This document shows positions 41,091 through 51,982 of a stretch of 64,000 nucleotides of DNA, piece after piece. The stretch comes from Advenella kashmirensis WT001 (GTDB taxonomy: Bacteria; Pseudomonadota; Gammaproteobacteria; Burkholderiales; Burkholderiaceae_B): assembly GCF_000219915.2 (NCBI RefSeq), contig NC_017964.1:3906001-3970000 (forward strand). The letters are read 5' to 3'. Position numbers and translations under genes: made by a program. Positions within the stretch are counted from its first letter, which is position 1. Each line of letters begins with the position of its first letter. The notes under the pieces were generated by a model. It saw only the letters and a list, made by a program, of their open reading frames with translations, was not told the origin of the DNA and searched no databases.

Positions 41091-42833
41091 TCAGACAGAC
41101 GGTTTGGCCCTGTGGCCTTGCACAAGGAATGGAATGCGCAATACAACATCGCGGTCCTTTTGTTTTTCGGCCTCGGGAAGCATCGCCCATTCCACCAGAG
41201 AAGGATGCAAGCGCCGCTGGTCATCACGCTGGGCGCCGTAACGCCAGCCTGCCAGATAACGTTGCGCCATCCAGCGTGTGTGCTCCACCTGTGCGAGCAT
41301 CTCCACCTCCTCGGCGGTAAATGAGAGGGCCTCCTGCACGCCCGCCCCCTGCTCCTGTAGCGCCGCCAGCTTTCCGCACATGGCCAGCTTGTAGGCGATA
41401 TGATCCGCCTGCGCACGATTGGCGTCCTTGGCCTGTTCATTCAACATGTCCCACGATTGCTTGTAAGCATCGCTTTCGCTGAGCGAACCTTGCTGCGGTG
41501 CAAGTTGTTGCAGATAGTCTTCATGAATACTGCGCGCCGTGACGTCCAGCCGCTCCTGTGTAATCAGCTCCACCTGACACACCGATTCCAGACTGCCAAA
41601 AAAGGTCAGCCGGTTCAATCTGCTCTGTCGCGACTTGAGTAGCGCATTCAGGCCATCATTGTGATAGTTCAAGGCGAACACGCGAAACGCGGCTGCAGGA
41701 GTCGCGTGCAATATTTCCAGCGATAGCTTGAGATTGACCGAATCGTCGTCAAAAGCAGCAATCACCACTGGAACAAGATGAGCCGGCGGATCAATGACGA
41801 GCTCATTCAGAATATGATCATAAGCGCCATCGAACGGCATATATTTGATAGACGACACCATTGCGGCACCCGGATACTCGGCAGCCAGTTGCCTGCCTGC
41901 GTGCTCGGCGTCTGCGCCGTACACAATAATGTCCGGCGAGGCCGGATTAATCGTATGCATCACCTGCAGCGCCTGCACCAGCAAGGCTTTGGCCGTCTCT
42001 CCAGCACCAAAGACAATCAGCCGAAAGGCTGCATTGGGATCGCGCATAGGCTGGGCATAGTCATAAGCAAGTCGTGCAAAGAACTGCCGTGCAATCATCT
42101 GATGGTGATTGAAAAACCGCAAGTCAATGCCATTTTTCTTTTCGTCCTCGAAATAGTCCGATTGCTGCAGCATGGTGCTTACCTTGGCGTTGCCTATGTG
42201 CAGGAAACAACGTACCTGATATTTCTCCGGATTTTTCTGCGTGATCTGGTGCAGCGCCCGCACCACATTGATGGTGGTCTGCTCTTTATCCAGAAAACAT
42301 ATCATGAAGCGCGCGCTGCGAATACCCGCATCCTGAAGCACCGCGCTTTGCGTACCATCGCCAAAATAAACAAGATGGCCATCGCGCCGTAGCGCACTCG
42401 CATTGCTATGATCGGCGTCCAGCTCAATGGCCACTCCGGTTGTATCGTGAGTACGCTTCAGATCTGCGAGCAACGCCTGGCCCTTTCGATTAATGCCAAT
42501 CACCAGTATCTGGTTACGCCTGAACAGCAGCCGAAATTGGGTGTAATATTCAACAAAAAGCTTCTGGGCGATCCGATACATTCCTGCCAGCAGCGCCAGC
42601 GTCACCACGATTTTGACCAATGTCAGTTGCCATGGCAGGTTTTCCGGAGGCAAAGACGACGACACCGGGTCCGATCCCATCAGCGTTCGCAAGGTGCGAT
42701 ACAGTCTTTCAGGCAGATAGAGCCATTCATTGATTTGCGGGTAATGCTGTCCCAGGCCGTTCCAGGTCAGCACGATGACCGCGAGCCCACCGATCATGAC
42801 CAGAATGCTTTTTGTACGGCGCGATAATTTCAT
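41091..42833 (-). CDS. Membrane protein with two TrkA-N-like Rossmann regions and C-terminal RyR domain
   Basis: A 580-residue protein with two N-terminal membrane segments (residues about 9-24 and 70-88), then a nucleotide-binding Rossmann region (ILVIGINRKGQALLADL, 109-125), a second one (RLIVFGAGETAKALLVQAL, 271-289) and at the C terminus an RyR-type domain (VEHTRWMAQRYLAGWRYGAQRDD through HPSLVEWAMLPEAEK, about 505-555; key residues HTRW, GW and L-P). No potassium selectivity filter is visible between the membrane segments, so an ion channel is unproven. RyR domains in bacteria have been linked to nucleotide-based conflict and signalling systems. Its ATG abuts the stop of the TIR gene (TAA-ATG), with GGAG nine bases ahead, so the pair is translated together. 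Confidence 0.72.
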   Translation of the reverse strand: MKLSRRTKSILVMIGGLAVIVLTWNGLGQHYPQINEWLYLPERLYRTLRTLMGSDPVSSSLPPENLPWQLTLVKIVVTLALLAGMYRIAQKLFVEYYTQFRLLFRRNQILVIGINRKGQALLADLKRTHDTTGVAIELDADHSNASALRRDGHLVYFGDGTQSAVLQDAGIRSARFMICFLDKEQTTINVVRALHQITQKNPEKYQVRCFLHIGNAKVSTMLQQSDYFEDEKKNGIDLRFFNHHQMIARQFFARLAYDYAQPMRDPNAAFRLIVFGAGETAKALLVQALQVMHTINPASPDIIVYGADAEHAGRQLAAEYPGAAMVSSIKYMPFDGAYDHILNELVIDPPAHLVPVVIAAFDDDSVNLKLSLEILHATPAAAFRVFALNYHNDGLNALLKSRQSRLNRLTFFGSLESVCQVELITQERLDVTARSIHEDYLQQLAPQQGSLSESDAYKQSWDMLNEQAKDANRAQADHIAYKLAMCGKLAALQEQGAGVQEALSFTAEEVEMLAQVEHTRWMAQRYLAGWRYGAQRDDQRRLHPSLVEWAMLPEAEKQKDRDVVLRIPFLVQGHRAKPSV

Positions 42834-45800
42834 TTACGGATGCTCCTGCATGTTTTTCTGCGCCTGCTCAAGCAGCGTCACGGTTTTCTTCCTGACACTT
42901 TCATCCTTTACCCGTTGAAGCTGTAGTTGAGTCATGCGTATCAGGCTATTGGCTACGAATGCGGTGTCCTTATTCTGACTGAAATACACGGCAAGCGCAG
43001 CCCGCGCCTGCGGATGAAAGCGCCAATAGTTGTAGATCAGGCGCAACTGGTCCGGATTACGTATGGGAAGCTGTTTTTCGATATAAGCCGTCAGCGGCAC
43101 CGTGGAGTCTGGCACCAACGGGCGATTGTACGGGTCCTGGAAGAACCATGATTCAGGACGCTGCGCCACACTGGGCGCGTCGACTACGGCCGCAGCGTCG
43201 TTGTCATACTTTTTGCCAAAGTAGATTTCGCTCTGATCGGCCAGCTCCTGCACCGGCCCAAGCAAGGCATCAGGCACCGCCCACACATTCAGTATTGACT
43301 GACTGCTGCGAGTATCCAGCGTGACAATATCCTTGCCATCGGGTAACAGCACCACGTCATCTATCCGACTAATAGCAAATGGCATCACAACGGGCATCCC
43401 GGTTTGCGTGTCATACATGGCAATGCCCTTGTCACTGCGCAGGTCCAGCGGATCGGATGCGAACAGCAGCTGGCCGTCCCGGGAAAATTTCAAATAACCG
43501 CCTGCCGCATCATTTCGGATTTTTTGCCCAACAGCCTGTTTACGCTCCAGGTTCCACAAACGGATATATTTATTGTCTTCGGCCATAGCAAGCATATTGC
43601 CGTCCGGGCTCAATTCAGCCTTCGGTGCATCGCCCGCGGTAGGCAGCGTCAGCCGGCTGACAAAATCTTTCAGATCATACAGCTGGGCCTTGCCGTTGAA
43701 AAAAGCCAGCAGATATTTATTGTCTGGCGTGAAATAGGCGCCCTTGAGCTCGGTCTGCTCCCGGTGCAGTATCTCGCCGGTGGCAACCTGCTGCACCCGC
43801 CACTTGTTTGGCGACTCCAGAACCAGGATGATCGACAAGTCGGCCGACAGTTTATATTTCTCGTTTTTACGCAAGCCAAAAGTCTGCTTACGGTTTCCTG
43901 TCTCTATTTCCCAGATTGCCATTTTCTCGTCGTCAATTCGGGAGGACACCGTGCTGCCATCATGGCTGAACGATATCACGCCTCTGACTGATAAGGGCTT
44001 GCCCATCGGCTTACCTGTTGTGGCACGATAAAACCGCAATGTACTCATACCCTGCCTGGGTTCGGAAATGGTGTAGACGTAGTCCTGTTCGCTGGCAACG
44101 CCAAAGCGGTCAATTTGCTCCGGCGTGCGTATGAAATCTCTGAGTTTGCTGTTGCCTCCCAGCGCTGCGTACTGCAGGTTATGACTATCTTTTTTCAAAA
44201 GCACAACGCCTTTGCCATCTGGCATGGCGCGAAATGACATCAGATCCGGTCCCAGATTCAATTGCGAACGCAATAATGGCGGCGCCAGATCAGTGACCAG
44301 AAAAAATATTCCTTCCTGATTCTCCACACGTTGTGTGAGGTCAGGAGACACATTGGCTACGTCATCACGCAGCATGGCCGAAAGGCTGATACCCGCGTTA
44401 CCGGAGGTCACCGGCGTGTTGTTGTCGATATCGTACACGGTGTAGTTACTCTGCCAGACCACGACAAAAGACCTGCCATCTTCGTTGAAATAAATATCGT
44501 CTGGAATCAGCTGGCCAGCAACTTTGGCGATCTGGCTATCGTTGCGCCGCAAGTCGATGTGATACAGGCCGTTGGCCGCACGCACAAAAACATGACGTGC
44601 ATCCGGACTGAACCTTACCCAGATAATCCCGCCCGGCACCACATAATTCCTGGCCTGCTGCAATTTTCCGTCTGCATCCATGGGATACACGCGCACACGG
44701 TTGTCATTATCCTCGGTCTCGTGAAATGCAATGGCGTTGCCCTGCGGAGCAAACAGGTAGCGTTGAGTGTTGCCGCCCTCGCGTTGTCGCACCGGAACCT
44801 GGTCAATTACCGTTTGCCGGTCGTGCGTATTGAACAGCAGTGATTTGATGTACTGCATTTTGCCGTCGACGACATGCCAGCCCTGTATCACCAGCCATCT
44901 GCCATCCGCACCTGGCGCAAAGGAGACGATACGCAAATCGTTGGGCGCCTTATAAACCGTCTCTTGCGGCTTGCCATCCTGCCACTTTGCTATCGTGTTG
45001 TCGGCCGTCATAAAATACAGCGCATTCTGGCCGTCAAACGCCAGTTTCGAGAAAGCGTTAGCTTTGGCGTCAGTCACTGTGGCATGCAGTTTCTGCGCGT
45101 ATGCATCCCATATCTGCAGGCCGCGCTGCTCGTTGGACGTCGCATTGAGCGCCGCGATCCAATGGCCGTCGGGGCTGAATACAGGTGTTGAATCCAGTCT
45201 GGGCATCGGCGTCATGCCGTTCTGGCGCATTAGCATCGATTGCAGGTATAGCGCGGTCCGTTCATTGCCGTAGCGAGCAGCGGCCGCCATATACGCAGCG
45301 CCTTCGGCCACTTCCTTCTGATCAATCTTATTCAGGCCAGACAGAAACAATGAGCGCGATAGCATGGTTTGCGCAGCATTGCGTTCTGTCCAGGCATATA
45401 CACCCAGCGCCATTGCCATGACAGCCAGCACTCCGATCACAACTGCAATCCGCTTGACAATCTTCGTACGCTGCCTGGCCTTGGCCAGTTGATAGGCCTG
45501 ATCACGCTGTGTCAAGTCGCCCAGCGGCACGTCAAGCACACCCGCAATAATCTTGAGCTTGGCCAGATCAAGCCGATCCTTGTACGCCTGAACGCGGCGC
45601 TCCACTTCCTTTCTGGACAGGGTTCGATCGCCCTGCAAAGACTGCCTGTAGGCCTCGGGCGTCGTAAAACCCTGGTCCTGCGTACCGGGCAGACGAACGT
45701 CCGCAGCGATGGGCTCCTGACTTACGCTGTGATCGATATTGCCGGACTCATCTACACGATATCGCAGCACTTCCGGAAAACACTGCTGCGCGGAAGACTC

Positions 45801-46205
45801 TGTGCCGTATTCCGGTTCCCCGGCAAGGATCAACGCAATAATCCGATCGCCCTTGCCGGTTTGTTTGAAACGGCGCAGTTCTTCGCTTACATAAACAGAA
45901 CGGGCCGATTGTGGTGAACTTAAGTAGACAAGATAAGATGAGGCATCAAGCGCTGCGGTCAGCGCCGAAGACAAGCTGGCGCTGGCCGACAGTTCCTTTT
46001 CGTCCTGAAAAACGGGGTAGATCTGCGCCGCTATCGGTTTGCCGGCGCGATTGGGTCTGCCCACCAGATCGGCAGGCACCTCGTAGGTTTCCAGTTCGTG
46101 ATGCAGCCAGTCTGCCCATTTGCGCCCCTCCTGTCTGTTATCAGCGTGGCTGTAACTGATAAACGCCGCATAGGTCAGCCGGTTGTCTGCCGTTTCTTCG
46201 GTCAT
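42834..46205 (-). CDS. TIR-domain protein with membrane segment and C-terminal beta-propeller
   Basis: About 1,123 residues from ATG 46205. An N-terminal TIR domain (FISYSHADNRQEGRKWADWL from about residue 15; IYPVFQDEKELSAS; LVYLSSPQSARSVYVSEELRRF) includes a candidate catalytic Glu in the SEE motif around 107-109. A linker leads to one membrane segment (RIAVVIGVLAVMAMALGVYA, about 252-271), followed by roughly 700 residues of WD40/propeller-like repeats (FSPDGHWIAAL, FSPDARHVFV, LSPDGNMLAMAEDNKYIRLWNL) and a helical tail. TIR domains of this kind usually consume NAD or make a cyclic ADP-ribose signal, and propellers serve as sensors. The RyR gene follows with no gap. Function as a defence or stress sensor is inferred. 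Confidence 0.8.
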   Translation of the reverse strand: MTEETADNRLTYAAFISYSHADNRQEGRKWADWLHHELETYEVPADLVGRPNRAGKPIAAQIYPVFQDEKELSASASLSSALTAALDASSYLVYLSSPQSARSVYVSEELRRFKQTGKGDRIIALILAGEPEYGTESSAQQCFPEVLRYRVDESGNIDHSVSQEPIAADVRLPGTQDQGFTTPEAYRQSLQGDRTLSRKEVERRVQAYKDRLDLAKLKIIAGVLDVPLGDLTQRDQAYQLAKARQRTKIVKRIAVVIGVLAVMAMALGVYAWTERNAAQTMLSRSLFLSGLNKIDQKEVAEGAAYMAAAARYGNERTALYLQSMLMRQNGMTPMPRLDSTPVFSPDGHWIAALNATSNEQRGLQIWDAYAQKLHATVTDAKANAFSKLAFDGQNALYFMTADNTIAKWQDGKPQETVYKAPNDLRIVSFAPGADGRWLVIQGWHVVDGKMQYIKSLLFNTHDRQTVIDQVPVRQREGGNTQRYLFAPQGNAIAFHETEDNDNRVRVYPMDADGKLQQARNYVVPGGIIWVRFSPDARHVFVRAANGLYHIDLRRNDSQIAKVAGQLIPDDIYFNEDGRSFVVVWQSNYTVYDIDNNTPVTSGNAGISLSAMLRDDVANVSPDLTQRVENQEGIFFLVTDLAPPLLRSQLNLGPDLMSFRAMPDGKGVVLLKKDSHNLQYAALGGNSKLRDFIRTPEQIDRFGVASEQDYVYTISEPRQGMSTLRFYRATTGKPMGKPLSVRGVISFSHDGSTVSSRIDDEKMAIWEIETGNRKQTFGLRKNEKYKLSADLSIILVLESPNKWRVQQVATGEILHREQTELKGAYFTPDNKYLLAFFNGKAQLYDLKDFVSRLTLPTAGDAPKAELSPDGNMLAMAEDNKYIRLWNLERKQAVGQKIRNDAAGGYLKFSRDGQLLFASDPLDLRSDKGIAMYDTQTGMPVVMPFAISRIDDVVLLPDGKDIVTLDTRSSQSILNVWAVPDALLGPVQELADQSEIYFGKKYDNDAAAVVDAPSVAQRPESWFFQDPYNRPLVPDSTVPLTAYIEKQLPIRNPDQLRLIYNYWRFHPQARAALAVYFSQNKDTAFVANSLIRMTQLQLQRVKDESVRKKTVTLLEQAQKNMQEHP

Positions 46206-46345
46206 ATTATCTTTATGCTGACAGGCTCCCAAGCCATGGTTTTACTGTAGATCGGCGCTATAGACAATAGCCGGCCACCCGGTTTACGGCAAAATGATGT
46301 ATCGGATTGTGAGTTCCTTATTGCGCTTGTGTTAGCGCGGTACGG

Positions 46346-46773
46346 TCACAATGGCTGCCACGGATCATAACTGGTGAAATTCCAGATATTGCCTTCCATG
46401 TCTTTGGCGTCATAGGAACGCCCCGGGTAGCCTGGTTATCGTAAGGCGGCTGAATAATAACGGCGCCGCACCTGGCAGCATGCTCAGCATGGGCATCAGG
46501 ATCATCAACATGCATGCAAATGCACATGGTGATGCCACGCGCTTCATCGGGTGTCAGCCAGTGATATAGATCTTTGGCTGGCGACTCCCGGTCGCTGCCC
46601 AGCATGATCATATTGTTGCCAATAACCAGTTGGGCGTGATGAATGATATTCGGATCTTTTTCGTCTGCGTAGACCGCATGGCGGGTAAACCCAAATGCCT
46701 CGCACAGAAAACGAATCGCTGCGGGCGCATCCTTGTACCGCAGACAGGGAATAATGGCGCTTTTTTCCAACAT
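46346..46773 (-). CDS. VOC-family (glyoxalase/bleomycin resistance fold) protein, frame interrupted
   Basis: From ATG 46773 (MLEKSAIIPCLRYKDAPAAI) the protein shows the PhnB-like VOC pattern: FLCEAFGFTRHAVY, HAQLVIGNNMIMLGSD, CMHVDDPDAHAEHA. Near 46432 the frame breaks; one base restores YPGRSYDAKDMEGNIWNFTSYDPWQP, with the conserved metal-site Glu, ending at 46346. About 142 residues. Substrate unknown. It stands alone between the TIR gene and the malic enzyme. Confidence 0.75.
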
Positions 46774-47109
46774 GATGATCCTCCTGATCCAGTCAGAACG
46801 GCAAGAGCAAGCGGCATTTACATTTGTGATTGAACACACAAACCAGCAAACGAGTACGTTATCCGGCCCGGATTGCCCATTACCTCTATAGTGTATTTGC
46901 AGCATGGTGCCTGCGCATAAGTATACAGGCGCGCCATGACCGTCGCGCTGTATCCGTTGCTATTGCATGCCCCTTGCAGGCAAAACTCACAGCCCGCATA
47001 ACCGCACAGCATGACCAGCGTGTTATCTGACCATGACCGGCGGCGACAATGCTAGGCGATTATCGGTTCTTTATAGTTTACTGGGTATTGCAGGAAACGG
47101 CCAGGGCGA
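46774..47109. other. 336-base gap without recognised feature
   Basis: Lies between the VOC gene and the end of maeB, both on the minus strand. It must contain the VOC promoter. I see no RNA gene, strong hairpin with T run or coding frame of convincing composition. Confidence 0.4.
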
Positions 47110-49400
47110 TCAGCCCTCGACGCGATTCGCGTCAATAACCGTTAGTGCAGCCATATTAACGATGCGTCGAACAGTAGAGCTTGAGGTCAGGATATGCACT
47201 GGCGCATTCACACCCAACAGGAACGGTCCGACCGCCACGTTGCCCCCGGCCACGGTTTTGAGCAGGTTATAGGCAATATTGCCCGAGTCGACGTTGGGGC
47301 AGACCAGCAAGTTGGCTGATCCCTTCAATGTCGATGAAGGCAGAATGCGCTCGCGCAGCACTTCATTCAATGCGCAGTCACCGTGCATTTCACCGTCAAT
47401 TTCCAGCTCCGGCTCCTGTGCCCGCACCAGCTCCAGCGCACGCCGCATCTTGTCGCCAGAAGCTGAACTGCCCGAGCCGAAATTGGACCGCGACAGCAAG
47501 GCCACCTTGGCACAACGTCCATCTGCGCCAGTACCTTCGCCGCAGCCAGGGTGTACTCGGCAATCTGTTCGGCGGTAGGATCATCATTGATGTGGGTATC
47601 GACCAGCGCCACCATGCGCTGATCCAGCAGCAGGATATTCATGGCGGCATACGAAGACGTACCGGGTTTTTTACCGATCATCTGGTCAACGAAACGCAAA
47701 TGGTCATGATAGGAGCCTACCGTGCCGCAGATCATGCCATCGGCATCGCCGACATGTACCATCATGGCACCGATCAGGGTCAGGCGGCGGCGCATTTCCA
47801 CGCGCGCCATTTCCTTTGTGATACCACGGCGGCACATGACTTCCCAGTATTTGGTCCAGTACTGATGAAAGCGCGAGTCAAATTCCGGGTTGGTTACCTC
47901 TACGTCCTCGCCCAGCTTCAGACGCAGTCCATATTTTTCAATGCGGGCCAGCAGAACAGAAGGACGGCCCACCAGGATCGGACGCGCCAGCTTTTCATCG
48001 ACCACAACCTGCACCGCACGCAATACGCGTTCATCTTCGCCTTCGGTAAAGACAATGCGGGCCTTGCCGCCATCGCGAACAATCTGTTTGGCCGAAGCAA
48101 ACAGCGGCTTCATGAAAGCACCGGAATGATATACAAACTGCTGCAGTCTTTCGGCATAGGCCTCCAGATCATCCAGCGGCCGTGTTGCCACACCGCTTTC
48201 CATGGCCGCCTTGGCCACAGCAGGCGCCACGCGGACAATCAGGCGAGGATCGAAAGGCTTGGGAATCAGATATTCCGGGCCAAATGACAAATCATAGCCA
48301 CCGTAGGCAGTAGCGACCACATCGCTGATTTCCTCTTTGGCCAGCCCGGCGATCGCATAAACCGCGGCTTTTTCCATTTCACGGGTAATGGTGGTGGCGC
48401 CCACATCCAGCGCGCCACGGAAAATATACGGGAAGCACAGTACGTTATTGACCTGATTGGGAAAATCGGAGCGGCCGGTGGCCATGACCACGTCGTCACG
48501 CACTGCCAATGCCACTTCCGGCATGATTTCCGGATTCGGATTGGCCAGCGCCAGGATCAGCGGGCGTGCCGCCATGGTTTTGACCATTTCGGGCTTGAGC
48601 ACGCCCCCGGCGGACAAGCCCAGAAAAACGTCGGCGCCATCGATCACATCGGCCAGCGTACGGTGCTCGGTTTTCTGCGCAAAGCGCTGCATCTCAGGGC
48701 CCATGGGCGTATTACGGCCTTCATAAACCACCCCGTCGATATCCGTCACAAATACATTTTCCAGCGGCAGACCCAGATCCACCATCAAATCCAGACATGC
48801 CAGCGCTGCTGCGCCTGCTCCGGACGACACCACCTTCACACTTGTAATATCCTTGCCGACCACCGTCAGGCCGTTGATAAAGGCCGCCGCAACAGTAATC
48901 GCGGTGCCATGCTGATCGTCATGGAATACGGGAATACTCATGCGCTCGCGCAGTTTACGCTCTACCTCAAAACACTCCGGCGCCTTGATGTCTTCCAGGT
49001 TGATGCCGCCAAAGGTGGCCTCAAGCCCCGCAATAATTTCCACCAGCTTGTCCGGATCGGTTTCATTGATCTCGATATCAAAAACATCCAGACCGGCAAA
49101 TTTCTTGAACAGAACAGCCTTGCCTTCCATAACTGGCTTGGAGGCCAGTGCGCCGATATTTCCCAGGCCAAGCACAGCGGTGCCGTTGCTGATCACGCCC
49201 ACCAGATTGCCACGCGCGGTATAGCGGAATGCATTGAGAGGGTCGGCTACGATTTCTTCACAGGCAGCCGCCACACCCGGCGTATAGGCCAGCCCCAGAT
49301 CCCGCTGGGTAACCAGCGGTTTGGAAGCGGTAATGGATATCTTGCCTGGCACGGGAAATTCATGATAATCCAGCGCGGATTGACGATCGATAGTACTCAT
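47110..49400 (-). CDS. maeB: NADP-dependent malic enzyme MaeB, frame interrupted
   Basis: Decarboxylates malate to pyruvate with NADP reduction. The N-terminal malic enzyme domain has [25 protein letters not shown] (metal ligands) and [16 protein letters not shown] (cofactor fold); the C-terminal phosphotransacetylase-like domain ([15 protein letters not shown] onward) is the mark of the MaeB type and acts as a regulatory domain for acetyl-CoA. Joined length of about 763 residues is normal. The frame breaks near 47500: AQMDVVPK continues [11 protein letters not shown] after one base. Divergent from a LysR gene. Confidence 0.92.
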
Positions 49401-49511
49401 GGCGGTAGCCTCCTGACGAATTGATTTTGCACCTAGTTTAGGCTTTCTTCATAAGTAAATTATTTTCAATTATGATAGTGCTATATCAATTACCTTATAT
49501 CTGCTTAAAAA

Positions 49512-50497
49512 TTGAACACGCCCCCTGCCGATACGCTTGAACACAGACTCGCGGGTCGTCTGAAAATGCGCCACCTCACCTTGCTGCTTCACATCGAAGA
49601 ATTGGGTGCGCTGACCCGTGTTGCCCAGCAAATGGGCACCAGCCAGCCGGCCGTCACCCATGCATTGGCAGAACTGGAAGATATGTTCGGCGTGCCCCTG
49701 TTTGAGCGCACCGGACGCGGCATGACGCCGACAGCAGCAGGCAAGGTACTGCTTACGCGTGCCCGCAGCATGTTGCACGACGTGAGTGCGCTCTCCCGTG
49801 AAATGGCAGCGGTCAATGCCGGCCGCGTTGCCCACCTGCATGTGGGCGCATCCCGTTTATTCCCGGTCAAATGCTGTCGGCAGCGCTCGAACGCACCCTG
49901 CCCGACCGCCAACGGATGACCGTTACCATTCATGACGGCACCAGCCGCAGCCTGATGAAGATGCTCAGGGAGCATGCGCTGGATTTTGTGATCGGGCGGG
50001 CATCGGCGTCCCTGGATATGACCGGGCTGCAGCAGGAAGTGCTTTATTATCAGTCGCCCCGTCTGATTACCAATCGCGAACTGGCGGCGCGGCTTGGCCA
50101 GCGCCGGGCCGACTGGCGACATCTGGCAGAACTGGACTGGATTCTTGAACCGGCCCCGGCGCCCTTGCGCGAGCAGGTGGCAGATATGTTTCTGAGCGCC
50201 GGCGTGGTACCTCCGCAGCCGCTCATCGAAAGCCTGTCGGCCAAGCTGACCGGTGAAATCATTGCCGCGCGAGATCATGTGGTCTCAATCGTGCCCAATG
50301 ATATTGCCGAAGAACTGGTACGCATTGCCGGCGTGGCCGTAGTTCCCTGGTCGCTGCAGTGGACGCTGTCGCCCATCGCCTTGTTCAGCCTGAAGGACAG
50401 ACACAAACGTGATGTAGATACGCGCTTTGTCCAGTCACTCAAGGACTATTGCATAAAACACCGCTCCGCCTATTCCCAGGAGCGCTATCAATACTGA
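49512..50497 (+). CDS. LysR-family transcription regulator, frame interrupted
   Basis: Starts at TTG 49512 (NTPPADTLEHRLAGRLKMRHL). The winged helix has LTLLLHIEELGALTRVAQQMGTSQPAVTHALAELED, and the effector domain follows the break near 49855, where HVGA should continue with a short segment then QMLSAALERTLPD. Joined length is about 328 residues. The N terminus resembles the GbpR/PcaQ branch. It is divergent from maeB with about 110 bases between, so control of malic enzyme is possible. An ordinary 3' end at 50497 precedes the convergent cbpM. Confidence 0.82.
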
Positions 50498-50565
50498 GTA
50501 CAGAGCATGGCAGAACACGGCTCGGCCCGGGCCACACCGCATCCCGCTCAAAATTGCAATTGTGG

Positions 50566-50898
50566 TTACTTTGCCTGGCGGTGCCGACCGGGCGCCGGCC
50601 GCAATGCCAGCAATTCGGATTCCAGCGCATCCACCCGACGCAATAAATTAAGCACCAGCGCTACGCCATCGGCATTCAGGTCAAAGTCATCCCGCAGCCG
50701 CCGCGCCTTGCGCGCCACGACAATACATTCGGAATAAAACATGCCCGAGCCGGTTTGCCCGCTCACGGGCGCGAGCACGCCGGTCTCAACCAGATCCAGG
50801 ACTTCGGCTTCACTCAGGCCTGAAACAGCTGCCACATGCTGCAGCGAACACACTTCGTCCTGGTTCAGCCAGATGGTTTCAGTCATTTGCACGTTCAT
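50566..50898 (-). CDS. cbpM: Chaperone modulator CbpM
   Basis: A 110-residue MerR-like helix-turn-helix protein (WLNQDEVCSLQHVAAVSGLSEAEVLDLVETGVL) with a short coiled-coil tail (LVLNLLRRVDALESELLAL). CbpM binds the J-domain of CbpA and inhibits it. The start overlaps the end of cbpA (50895-50898), confirming the usual cbpA-cbpM operon. Confidence 0.88.
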   Translation of the reverse strand: MNVQMTETIWLNQDEVCSLQHVAAVSGLSEAEVLDLVETGVLAPVSGQTGSGMFYSECIVVARKARRLRDDFDLNADGVALVLNLLRRVDALESELLALRPAPGRHRQAK

Positions 50899-51844
50899 GA
50901 TTGGCCTCCTGCAAATCGCTGCCTGCGCGGCTCAAACCCCGACGATGCGGCAGCCAGTTCGGTGTACAACGTTTTCTCACGTTCGCTCACCGATGTGGGA
51001 ACTTCAATTGTGATAACCGCATACAGGTCGCCCTGTACGTTGCCACTGCCCGGAAGACCTCGTTTGGACAGGCGCATTTTGCGTCCGGCGACCGTACCGG
51101 GCGGAATGGTCAGCGCCACCGGACCGCCCAGCGTGGGAATTTCCACGCTCGCCCCCAGTACCGCCTCCCATGGGGCCAGCGGCACCTCGAGCGTCAGATC
51201 ATTACCATTTACTTGAAAATGCTTATGCGGTTGCAACTTCATAACGACGAACAGGTCTCCGGGCGCACCGCCGTTCATGCCCTGCCCGCCCTTGCCAGCC
51301 AGGCGCAAGCGCTGGCCATCGGCCGCCCCCTTGGGGATGCGAATGCGAAAAGTCTTGGGCACACGGTGCAACAGACCCTGGCTGTCATAATCGGGGACAG
51401 CCATCGAGATCTCTGTCTCGGCGCCGTTATAGATTTGTTCCAGCGTAATCGGCATGGTGAACTCAAAGGTTTCCCCATGACGTGCACGATTGGCGTAGCG
51501 GGCCGCCCTTCACGCTGCGCTTCGGCAAATGCCTTAAGCAGATCGGACAGATCCACATCCGAAAACGCATCCGGTGATTCATGAAAATGTTCTTGCCACT
51601 GATGGGGCGGTACAAAATCATCGCCCTGCCGGTGCTGACCAAGATTGTCATAGGCGGCCCGTTTTTCCGGGTCTTTCAGCGTGGCGTAGGCCTCGGCTAC
51701 TTCCTTGAATTTAGTCTCGGCATCGGGCTCCTTGGATACATCGGGATGATATTTGTGAGCCAGGTTGCGATAGGCCTTCTTAATCTGCGCCTCGGTCGCA
51801 TTGCGCTCTACACCAAGGGTTTTGTAATAATCAACGTATTTCAT
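50895..51844 (-). CDS. cbpA: DnaJ-like co-chaperone and DNA-binding protein CbpA, frame interrupted
   Basis: J-domain protein that stimulates DnaK and binds curved DNA. The N terminus [18 protein letters not shown] with HPD in [12 protein letters not shown] is the J-domain; then the G/F-like linker and two C-terminal substrate domains ([62 protein letters not shown]). There is no zinc-finger CxxCxGxG region, separating it from DnaJ. One break near 51472 ([24 protein letters not shown]). Joined length of about 315 residues is normal. Confidence 0.9.
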
Positions 51845-51982
51845 CTGCACCTGCCGGTATCAATGTCATTACGGGTTTGATGTATTGATTTTAACAAGTA
51901 TTTCGTGTTGCGCCACACCCGGCGATAACGATGGCCGGCAGGGCTCTCACGATGGTTACATCGCCGCGGGCAAACCGCGCCG

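Noticed and set aside
41091-42833. Potassium channel with TrkA-type gate
   Set aside because: Rossmann regions fit, but no selectivity-filter motif is seen between the two membrane segments.
42834-46205. Thoeris system
   Set aside because: A TIR protein is present but no ThsA-type SIR2 or SLOG effector is adjacent; the sirtuin gene is some 13 kb away and has single-domain architecture.
47328-48287. Plus-strand open frame of 319 codons opposite maeB
   Set aside because: Lies fully inside the phosphotransacetylase-like part of maeB on the other strand, and its product lacks domain features.
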